Assembly (NCBI GenBank): GCA_902609095.1 | Contig: CACLQQ010000018.1 | Span: 1-42,967, forward strand | Direction: 5' to 3' | From: an uncultured Bacteroidota bacterium | GTDB lineage: Bacteria; Bacteroidota; Bacteroidia; Chitinophagales; Saprospiraceae | DNA length: 42,967 bases | Shown here: positions 37,042 through 42,967 of the stretch, one piece after another | How the letters are laid out: every line of letters begins with the position of its first letter | How positions within the stretch are numbered: position 1 is the stretch's first letter | Translations under genes and position numbers: made by a program | Notes under the pieces: model-generated | Told to the model about the DNA's origin: nothing | Seen by the model: the letters and a program-made list of their open reading frames with translations, nothing else | Databases searched by the model: none

Positions 37042-37469
37042 TATTCTTCGGGTAATCTTAACACATGCAAAATTCTCTTAACGCTAAAATCTCTAGCTCC
37101 ATGGCTCATCAACAGTAACAGTGCAGCCATAGTCCCAATATTATGCATAAAATTAAGTGATGAAACTCGTCTCACTTCAAGTGGATCGTTCCAAAAGGAA
37201 TGAACAATCAAGGTAAAAGGAAGCCAATACAGTAGAATCATTAAGGCTCCGATACTTGCATAGTAGCCTATCAAAACGAGTATACTCCCTGCCACCAATA
37301 AAAATATAACACCAGAGAGTAAAATATCTTGTTGCCACGTGATTCCATATTCAGTCATTGTTTCCTTAGTGGACTGAAAAAAGACTATCGAATCATACGC
37401 CTCATATAGGAAAATGAAGGAGATACAGATGCGAGCAAGAAGATCAAAGTAGTTTTTCATCACTAACAA
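37041..37469 (-). CDS. DoxX-like small membrane protein
   Basis: A 142-residue protein with four membrane helices (about 8-26, 47-68, 72-95, 105-122), the layout of the DoxX family. Motifs seen include the N-terminal RICISFIFLYEAYDSI and the central GVIFLLVAGSILVLIGYYAS. The start is either MLVMKNYFDL at 37469 or the second Met. DoxX proteins are linked to redox or quinone systems in several bacteria. Here it is directly coupled to bshB1, and lies 14 bases after the FAD dehydrogenase gene, which hints at a thiol-redox role (inference from position). Confidence 0.75.
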   Translation of the reverse strand: MLVMKNYFDLLARICISFIFLYEAYDSIVFFQSTKETMTEYGITWQQDILLSGVIFLLVAGSILVLIGYYASIGALMILLYWLPFTLIVHSFWNDPLEVRRVSSLNFMHNIGTMAALLLLMSHGARDFSVKRILHVLRLPEE

Positions 37470-37483
37470 AGAAAAGCAAATAA

Positions 37484-39052
37484 TTAAGAATCTATTGTGT
37501 GCTTAACCTTAAGGTTATCAGCAATCTTCAGGCTGACTCGTTGACCATCTAATGCTGCAGACAATATCCCCCCCGCAAAACCAGCACCCTCGCCACAAGG
37601 ATAGAGATGCTTAATCGATGTGCTCATAAGCGTATCTGTAGTTCTTTTAATTCTGATCGGAGCACTTGTCCTACTTTCTAAACCAATTACTTGTGCCTCG
37701 GAAGTATAATATCCTTTCATTTTCTTTCCAAAGACCTGCACTGCTTGACTTAACGAAGTATAAATCCAATCAGGGAGTATTTCATGCATCGGCGCGGTAT
37801 AAATTCCAGGAATATAAGATGTCTCGTTCAAATCACCACTGAGCCTTTTATTTACAAAATCAGTGAGTGTTTGAGCAGGTGCCTTCTGTGATCCATCACC
37901 ATAATTGAACATCTTTTGTTCCAATTCCTTCTGATAGTTCAACCCGCCAAACACATTGCCTTCATCAGGATTATGATCAATAGTCACAACTGTTCCAGAA
38001 TTGGCATAAGGAGAATCTCGCTTAGATAAAGACATACCATTAACTACCAATTCTCCAGGTGCCGTGGCGGCTGGAACGATAAGTCCTCCTGGACACATAC
38101 AAAATGAGAACACTCCTCTACCTCCGACTTGACAAACTAATTTGTATGATGCAGCTGGTAGGTTATCCTCTCTACGTCTTTGGTTATACTGTATTTCATC
38201 TATCAGTTCTTGTGGATGCTCTACCCTCACACCAATAGCAAATGGCTTAAATTCAATATCTACCCCTCTTTTTGAGCACATCTCATAGATATCACGAGCT
38301 GAATGCCCTGTAGCCAAGATATAAGCATCTGCGGACACTCGTTGTCCCGTGGATAAGATGCATACTTCTATTTCTTGTCGGCCATTTATTAATATATCCT
38401 CGAGTTTATGTTCAAAATGAACCTCTCCCCCATTCTCAATAATAGTGTGCCTAATCGCTGATATGATTATAGGAAGTTTATTAGATCCAATATGAGGATG
38501 TGCATCTATTAATATATCTTGTTTAGCACCATGTCGTACTAAAATATCCAATACCTTTTGAATACTCCCTCTCTTATTCGCTCGAGTGTAAAGCTTACCA
38601 TCAGAATAGGTTCCTGCCCCTCCCTCTCCGAAACAATAATTTGACTCAGGATTAACCTTATCAAATTGCTGTATTGCTCTTAAATCACGACGTCTTTGTT
38701 GAACATCTTTACCTCGATCATATATTACAGGTTGCATACCTAATTCCAAGCACTGTAACGCAGCAAAGTACCCCGCAGGTCCCGCTCCTATTATTATTAC
38801 TCGCCTAGTCTTCTCGGAGATATGAAAACTATATGTAGGCTCATTTCCCAGAACTTCACCCTTTCTTAGTAGCACCTCTAACCGTAAGACATACTTCGGA
38901 CGTCGCCCGCGACTGTCAATAGATCGTTTTAATATCTTAATCTTAACTATGTCGTCAGGTTCTAAATTCAACTCTTTAGCACAGATCAATTTTATACGAT
39001 CCTGATTATTAAGAAGATTTGGGGTGATTCTTATTTCAACTACATGACCCAT
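37484..39052 (-). CDS. COG2509-type FAD-dependent dehydrogenase
   Basis: A 522-residue flavoprotein. About 85 N-terminal residues form a small domain with ferredoxin-like look (LLNNQDRIKLICAKELNLEP). The FAD motif is VIIGAGPAGYFAALQCLELG (about 91-110), followed by FGEGGAGTYSDGKLYTR, ILATGHSARDIYEM, and C-terminal LYPCGEGAGFAGGILSAALD, which closes the flavin site. The family is widespread, predicted to be an NAD(P)H or quinone oxidoreductase, without a settled substrate. The start at 39052 overlaps the end of kdsA by 13 bases, so the two are coupled. Confidence 0.88.
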   Translation of the reverse strand: MGHVVEIRITPNLLNNQDRIKLICAKELNLEPDDIVKIKILKRSIDSRGRRPKYVLRLEVLLRKGEVLGNEPTYSFHISEKTRRVIIIGAGPAGYFAALQCLELGMQPVIYDRGKDVQQRRRDLRAIQQFDKVNPESNYCFGEGGAGTYSDGKLYTRANKRGSIQKVLDILVRHGAKQDILIDAHPHIGSNKLPIIISAIRHTIIENGGEVHFEHKLEDILINGRQEIEVCILSTGQRVSADAYILATGHSARDIYEMCSKRGVDIEFKPFAIGVRVEHPQELIDEIQYNQRRREDNLPAASYKLVCQVGGRGVFSFCMCPGGLIVPAATAPGELVVNGMSLSKRDSPYANSGTVVTIDHNPDEGNVFGGLNYQKELEQKMFNYGDGSQKAPAQTLTDFVNKRLSGDLNETSYIPGIYTAPMHEILPDWIYTSLSQAVQVFGKKMKGYYTSEAQVIGLESRTSAPIRIKRTTDTLMSTSIKHLYPCGEGAGFAGGILSAALDGQRVSLKIADNLKVKHTIDS

Positions 39053-39873
39053 CTAACTGAATTTATAGCTTTTGAAAATCGATCCAGTCTCTTTATCAAC
39101 CCTTCCATTTCTACTAAAGGAATCATATTTGAACCATCGGACAAGGCTTGTCTTGGATCTGGATGCGTCTCAATAAAAAGACCTTTAGCGCCGACACTTA
39201 ATGCAGCCCTCGCTAGGAGTTCTGTGTTCTCAGGATCGCCACCAGTTACGCCAGATTGCTCATTAGGCTTTTGTGTTGCATGGGTACAGTCCATAATTAT
39301 AGCCTCAGAGAACTTAGACATATGATTAATATTAGGCATGTCAACCACTAAATGATTATAGCCAAATGAATTGCCTCGTTCTGTAAGAAATACATGTGAA
39401 GCTCCAGCAAATTCGGCTTTATGCACCGCATGTTTCATACCTGCAGCATTCATAAATTGTCCTTTTTTGATATTTATAGGCAAACCAGTTCTAGCAGCAC
39501 TCTCAATTAGTTCTGATTGACGAGAAAGAAAAGCAGGAATTTGAATCAAATCAACGAACGAAGATACAAGCTCAACATCCTGAGTTTCATGAACATCAGT
39601 AGTTACATTAATCTTCAATTCTGTCTTTAGATTTCTAAGTATTTCAATGGCTGATTCCACCCCAATAGTTCTAAATGATTTTTTCTTTGTACGGTTAGCT
39701 TTAATAAATGAAGACTTGTAGATGAATGGAATATTCAATGACTGCGCTATACGGTTACATTCTACAGCTACCTCCATACAAACCTCCTTATTCTCTACAG
39801 CACAAGGTCCTGCGATCAAAAAGAAGCCGCTAAAATCTTGCGTGATGATTCTATCTAAAGAGTTTATTATCAT
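39040..39873 (-). CDS. kdsA: 3-deoxy-8-phosphooctulonate synthase (KDO-8-phosphate synthase)
   Basis: A 277-residue TIM-barrel enzyme joining phosphoenolpyruvate and arabinose-5-phosphate to KDO-8-phosphate for lipopolysaccharide. Motifs: FFLIAGPCAVENKE, FIYKSSFIKANRTKKKSFRT, TTDVHETQDVELV, QIPAFLSRQSELI, KKGQFMNAAGMKHAV, TERGNSFGYNHLVVDM and FIETHPDPRQALSDGSNM. All match a normal KdsA. It is the first gene of the minus-strand operon reaching to bshB1, and is divergent from rpmI. Confidence 0.96.
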   Translation of the reverse strand: MIINSLDRIITQDFSGFFLIAGPCAVENKEVCMEVAVECNRIAQSLNIPFIYKSSFIKANRTKKKSFRTIGVESAIEILRNLKTELKINVTTDVHETQDVELVSSFVDLIQIPAFLSRQSELIESAARTGLPINIKKGQFMNAAGMKHAVHKAEFAGASHVFLTERGNSFGYNHLVVDMPNINHMSKFSEAIIMDCTHATQKPNEQSGVTGGDPENTELLARAALSVGAKGLFIETHPDPRQALSDGSNMIPLVEMEGLIKRLDRFSKAINSVRWVM

Positions 39874-39922
39874 ATAAAGACTCCGCGTAATGGAGGTTTA
39901 ACCTTATTGTATTATTCTTTTA

Positions 39923-39930
39923 CAAATATA
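39923..39930 (-). promoter_or_regulatory. -7 promoter box for the kdsA operon
   Basis: TATATTTG on the minus strand matches TAnnTTTG, 49 bases before the kdsA ATG. It abuts the -33 TTG of the divergent rpmI promoter (39932-39934). Confidence 0.5.
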
Positions 39931-39931
39931 C

Positions 39932-39963
39932 TTGCTGAAATGGTATGATAATTAATACCTTTG
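39932..39963 (+). promoter_or_regulatory. Promoter of rpmI-rplT (-33 TTG and -7 box)
   Basis: TTG at 39932-39934 and TACCTTTG at 39956-39963, 21 bases apart, match the Bacteroidota consensus in both sequence and spacing. The rpmI ATG follows 25 bases later. Confidence 0.65.
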
Positions 39964-39988
39964 CGCTCCATTTTAAGAAAGTATTGTT

Positions 39989-40186
39989 ATGCCTAAAGTA
40001 AAAACTCATTCAAGCGCTAAAAAGAGGTTTAAAATAACCGGCTCTGGAAAAATAAAAAGATTTCAAGCAAGAACTTCTCATTTAATGAGAAAGAAAACAA
40101 AGAAAGCCAAGTTAAATCTTAGGGATAGCACATTAGTAAGTAAAGCTGATGAAAAGCGCATCAAAGCTTTATTAGGTATAAACTAA
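39989..40186 (+). CDS. rpmI: 50S ribosomal protein bL35
   Basis: A 65-residue, very basic protein: [20 protein letters not shown], then [17 protein letters not shown] and the [12 protein letters not shown] end. This is a standard bL35. It comes 13 bases before rplT. infC, which usually heads this operon, is not upstream; a dedicated promoter lies there instead. Confidence 0.97.
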   Translation: MPKVKTHSSAKKRFKITGSGKIKRFQARTSHLMRKKTKKAKLNLRDSTLVSKADEKRIKALLGIN

Positions 40187-40199
40187 AAAATCAAAGTAA

Positions 40200-40544
40200 A
40201 TGCCACGGTCAGTAAATGCAGTAGCCTCAAGGGCGAGAAGAAAGAAAATACTTAAGCAAGCTAAAGGATACTTTGGTGCAAGAAGTAAAGTTTACACAGT
40301 TGCTAAAAACGCTGTAGAAAAAGGTCTACAATATTCTTACAGAGATAGAAAAGCAAAGAAGAGAGAATTCAGAAGCTTATGGATTCAGCGTATTAACGCA
40401 GGAGCTAGAATGCATGGCACTACTTACTCTAAATTGATGCATGGTCTATCGGAAAAAAATATAAATTTAAATCGAAAGGTACTTGCCGATATGGCGATGA
40501 ATCATCCACAGACATTCGAACAAATAGTAAAAGCTGCTTCTTAG
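40200..40544 (+). CDS. rplT: 50S ribosomal protein bL20
   Basis: A 114-residue bL20: [60 protein letters not shown] and the globular C-terminal [20 protein letters not shown] are typical. It is needed early in 50S assembly. It forms a two-gene unit with rpmI, and its stop codon lies inside the loop of a terminator hairpin. Confidence 0.97.
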   Translation: MPRSVNAVASRARRKKILKQAKGYFGARSKVYTVAKNAVEKGLQYSYRDRKAKKREFRSLWIQRINAGARMHGTTYSKLMHGLSEKNINLNRKVLADMAMNHPQTFEQIVKAAS

Positions 40545-40555
40545 CAGCTTTTTTT
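40531..40555 (+). terminator. Rho-independent terminator overlapping the rplT stop
   Basis: AAGCTGC (40531-40537) pairs with GCAGCTT (40544-40550) around TTCTTA, then a T-run to 40555. The rplT TAG (40542-40544) is in the loop and stem base. Confidence 0.85.
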
Positions 40556-40578
40556 ATGCCTTATGGCTTCAACTACTA

Positions 40579-41253
40579 TTAATCATATAAAATAAAAAAG
40601 GTTAGCCCACCTGGTTCTTGCAGAATAATAGTATCCTTTTTTGTTGAATACTGTTAACTATTCAGCAATTGACACCTGAATTCCTTGCCCCTTCTATTAT
40701 ATCTAAGTTTTCCTTCGCTATTAAAATGGGTCAGACCCTGATTACTAAAGATATGCGGACATGAGTCCGTTTTCATAATACTGACAGTATCGAAGTCGTC
40801 TACGGACATAGAAACCTGCCTTTTATCTATACCTCCATTGTCAATTGTAAAACCTAAGGTCTTCTAAACACTTATTTAGCCCTTAAAGTCTGTAGCCTCG
40901 ATACTAACACCTGCATAATTCCTTAAAATTAAATTGCTTGCTGCCAAAGGTATATTGATAGTCCCTTATTCAAGGTAAATATAATTTCCTGTTGTTTTAC
41001 TAACAAGTTGCCGTTCCCAGGACTGTATGATAGAAATATCGTTATTGGATTCGATAGACTTGGTCCACCATTTTTCGCTAAAAAAAGATATTCTACGTTT
41101 ATCAGCAGTATTATGACTTATCCTGACAACAAAAGATTGATCCTAAGCAAATTGAACAGAATCGATGTCAATCAACTCAAATCCCAAGCTTTTATAAAAG
41201 TTGATCTAATTTTAAATATGAACTGCTGCCGTATCAAAAACTAATCTTCTTAC
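40579..41253 (-). pseudogene. VOC/glyoxalase-like two-domain protein gene with seven in-frame stops
   Basis: On the minus strand one uninterrupted frame of 225 codons reads RRLVFDTAAVHI, INFYKSLGFELIDIDSVQFA, then a middle segment ending NYIYLE, NYAGVSIEATDFKG, KTLGFTIDNGG, VSIMKTDSCPHIF and finally TIILQEPGGLTFFILYD with a normal TAA. This resembles about 225-residue VOC-fold proteins I recall from flavobacteria (ending in a xDPGGxGFFIF motif). Internal stops lie at 41212, 41206, 40966, 40876 and 40654 (first base of each site on the plus strand) plus 41143 and 40864: four TAA and three TAG. No frameshift is needed anywhere. The start codon region reads GTA and overlaps a terminator hairpin. 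The gene is dead unless stops are suppressed. Nothing else of note lies in the gene-free stretch 40556-41334. Confidence 0.8.
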
Positions 41254-41277
41254 AAATTAGAAAAGATAAGAAGATTA
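41242..41277 (-). terminator. Terminator of the repeat-protein gene
   Basis: TAATCTTCTTA (41242-41252) and TAAGAAGATTA (41267-41277) form a perfect 11-bp stem with a 14-base loop. On the minus strand it is followed by GTTTTTG. It lies about 60 bases past the stop of the gene at 41335 and overlaps the start of the VOC-like pseudogene. Confidence 0.65.
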
Positions 41278-41334
41278 ACAATAAACTACAATGATGAGGA
41301 CTCAATAATGTCCCATAATTGTAGCTCTTCAATA

Positions 41335-42967
41335 TTATTGCTTTATGAATTTGTCTATTCGTTTAGTGGATTGTCCATTAATAACAACCAAATACATACC
41401 TCCAGGAAGATCAGTAACATCGATCTGGACTTGGTTTATTGATTTATTGAGAGGCTTTTTAACTCTTTGCACTAAATCTCCATGGATACTTCTAACTTCA
41501 ATATCAATCGTATTTCGATCTGTTAAGGAATTGATTATAACTGTGATAAATTGTGTGGTTGGATTACCTACAATTTTCCAATCATCAATAATGCCTCCTA
41601 TAGCATTACGCTCACATGGGCTTGGAAAAATAGCTGACCAATCTGACGGTGTATCTCCGTTTCCATCATAAACCAAACTTTGATTTTCAGTGAATGTCTC
41701 TGCGACACTACCATTAGACCAGATTCCAGCAGCGACCGCCACTGATGATCTCATATGTCCTGTTGTCCCCCACTCGACATAATCTATTATAGCATTAGCT
41801 GACCCAAATGAGTCAATTCGATAGAGCCCAAGCTCCCCATCAATACCGTCTATGTTAATATTATCAAATTCCATTGTTATTAACTCACCTGAATTAAGAA
41901 TAAAATCATTGCCTCCACAATCTATAGAAAGATCACCTATCCTTTCATACTCAGGGAATTGACATAAATAAAAATCAGAAATATCTATAGGTCCATCACC
42001 GACATTTCGAAGCTCAACGAGTCCTCCACCAACTATTTCATTAATTATTGCAGCTCCCTCACCATCATTACATCCGGTACCATCATTTCTCTTTTGAACT
42101 ATTAAAAAATTGGATAAATCCACGCAACCACTTATTTGCGCAAGTGTCATATCAACTTCTATATTCAAGGTAGAATCACCGTAGCTCAAATGCCATATGC
42201 TTACAATATCTAAGGTCCCATCATCGAAATCATAAGTCGAAATATCATCTGGCAATGCAATAATACGAGAGACACCATCGGTAATAATCCACTGCGAAAA
42301 TTGTCCGGAGTTATTTGCTAAATTAGGAATGATAAAATCCGGTTCACTATCTATGCATATTGAGAGTGGGCCTCCACTCAATACTCCACCATTTACAATC
42401 TCTTTTCTCACTACAATAGAATCACTGAGATCAAAACAACCAGACAGGTCGCCTATAGTATTCCCAGGAGAAAGTTGATCTATTTGATCTAAGAAACCCA
42501 AACTCCAAATTAAATTGATTCCCTCGACTCCATCATCGAAGTTATATTGTTCTATATCATCTGGCAAGTTGAGAATAAGGCCATTTTGATCAGTTACTAT
42601 CCATTGATTACTACTGACCGAGTTATTAGTAAACGAAATACCAGAGACAAAATCGTCATTATCATCTAAACAAAATAGGAAATCCGGAGCACTGAGGGCA
42701 CCACCATCAGGAGATGATACATTGACAATTATCGAATTAGAAAAATCAAAACAGCCTTGAATAGTCGCTCTATTTAAACCTTCTGAAATAACTGTATTAG
42801 TATCTAAATATGAAACATGAGAAATAAAGTACTGCCCTTCGTCAAGTTCGTTAAAATTTATATCAATGAGTTGATCAACTAATCTCACTATGATTCCATT
42901 ATCATCATTAACTACCCAAGAATTTAACTCGCCTACATTATTTTCGAGCGTTGCATCGGTAATTCGG
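41335..42967 (-). CDS. Secreted repeat protein with lamin-tail-like domain and T9SS type A sorting domain, N-terminus outside window
   Basis: The frame is open to the right edge, so the true start lies beyond it; the GTG at 42888 is only internal. About 544 residues are visible. They begin with three tandem units of about 105 residues, each with a W[IV][VI]TD strand (SQWIITD, NQWIVTD), a FDDG turn and GCFDLSNSI. Then comes a domain like lamin-tail (LTD) modules (GAAIINEIVGGGLVELRNVG, DISDFYLCQFPEYERIGDLS, YVEWGTTGHMRSSVAVAAGI). The last 80 residues are a T9SS type A sorting domain (WKIVGNPTTQFITVIINSL, VRSIHGDLVQRV, LPGGMYLVVINGQS). It is probably a large surface or released protein. The repeat type is one I associate with Saprospiria secretomes. 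Confidence 0.88.
   Translation of the reverse strand, partial: RITDATLENNVGELNSWVVNDDNGIIVRLVDQLIDINFNELDEGQYFISHVSYLDTNTVISEGLNRATIQGCFDFSNSIIVNVSSPDGGALSAPDFLFCLDDNDDFVSGISFTNNSVSSNQWIVTDQNGLILNLPDDIEQYNFDDGVEGINLIWSLGFLDQIDQLSPGNTIGDLSGCFDLSDSIVVRKEIVNGGVLSGGPLSICIDSEPDFIIPNLANNSGQFSQWIITDGVSRIIALPDDISTYDFDDGTLDIVSIWHLSYGDSTLNIEVDMTLAQISGCVDLSNFLIVQKRNDGTGCNDGEGAAIINEIVGGGLVELRNVGDGPIDISDFYLCQFPEYERIGDLSIDCGGNDFILNSGELITMEFDNINIDGIDGELGLYRIDSFGSANAIIDYVEWGTTGHMRSSVAVAAGIWSNGSVAETFTENQSLVYDGNGDTPSDWSAIFPSPCERNAIGGIIDDWKIVGNPTTQFITVIINSLTDRNTIDIEVRSIHGDLVQRVKKPLNKSINQVQIDVTDLPGGMYLVVINGQSTKRIDKFIKQ
42090..42967 (-). repeat. Protein-level tandem repeats of about 105 residues (315 bases)
   Basis: The motif GC[FV]D[LF]S recurs with a spacing of 105 and 104 codons, along with matching WxVTD and FDDG blocks. 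Three units are visible and more may lie beyond the edge. At DNA level the units are diverged, so this is old duplication rather than a recent array. Confidence 0.75.

Noticed and set aside
41008-41244. A 78-codon gene on the plus strand
   Set aside because: It lies antisense to the VOC-like pseudogene, whose minus-strand frame carries the recognisable motifs. The plus-strand peptide has no family features.

Overview
The window is a chromosomal stretch of a low-GC (judged by eye, mid-to-high 30s percent) member of the Bacteroidota, most likely a Saprospiria-like marine or aquatic lineage. The evidence is a PorP/SprF-type type IX secretion (T9SS) protein, secreted proteins ending in both kinds of T9SS sorting domain (type A at the right edge, type B at 27281), a short principal sigma factor without region 1.1, the Bacteroidota -7 promoter motif TAnnTTTG in front of several genes, bacillithiol synthesis (BshB1), the C5 haem route (HemL), and about 105-residue secreted repeats that I associate with Saprospiria. 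The family assignment below phylum is inference.

Layout. 1-2056: T9SS-associated pair (TPR/PD40 protein, cut by the left edge, and PorP), minus strand. 2286-4461: two adjacent NAD-related genes, nnr (NAD(P)HX repair) and a sirtuin, both interrupted by in-frame stops. 4486-7946: class Ia ribonucleotide reductase nrdB-nrdA, preceded by a 357-base gap with DnaA-box-like sites. 8304-17184: corA, the yidC-gpsA-DUF2130 run, a PspA-like membrane protein, and the tRNA genes cca and dusB. 17422-23536: a sugar nucleotidyltransferase, a MauG-type dihaem peroxidase lipoprotein, a SPOR-like protein, and a hemL-histidine kinase-response regulator operon. 23547-24277: a wrecked EI24/CysZ-like membrane gene. 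24371-29623: an orphan 461-residue protein, rpsP, a small lipoprotein, rplS and a PKD-repeat T9SS substrate. 29708-33310: a divergent TsaC-like protein, a CtpA-type protease, an Lrp regulator and rpoD. 33496-36270: a START-like protein and an htrA operon with two small exported proteins. 36313-39873: kdsA, FAD dehydrogenase, DoxX and bshB1 as one operon, divergent from rpmI-rplT (39989-40544). 40579-41253: a VOC-like gene with seven in-frame stops. 41335 to the right edge: a large repeat protein with a T9SS sorting domain, cut by the edge.

Most of the window is ordinary housekeeping DNA in good repair. What stands out is gene decay of an unusual style. Four genes (nnr, sirtuin, EI24/CysZ-like, VOC-like) can be read through almost their full family length but carry twelve internal stop codons (seven TAA, four TAG, one TGA) with only one frameshift, and two of them have also lost an ATG start. 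A fifth gene, the TsaC-like protein, is open but lacks residues normally conserved for catalysis. The many intact neighbours that end normally at TAA, TAG and TGA argue against a changed genetic code. The simplest reading is recent, substitution-driven loss of function, partly in NAD metabolite repair and NAD-dependent deacylation. No tRNA, rRNA, insertion sequence, CRISPR array or phage gene was seen.
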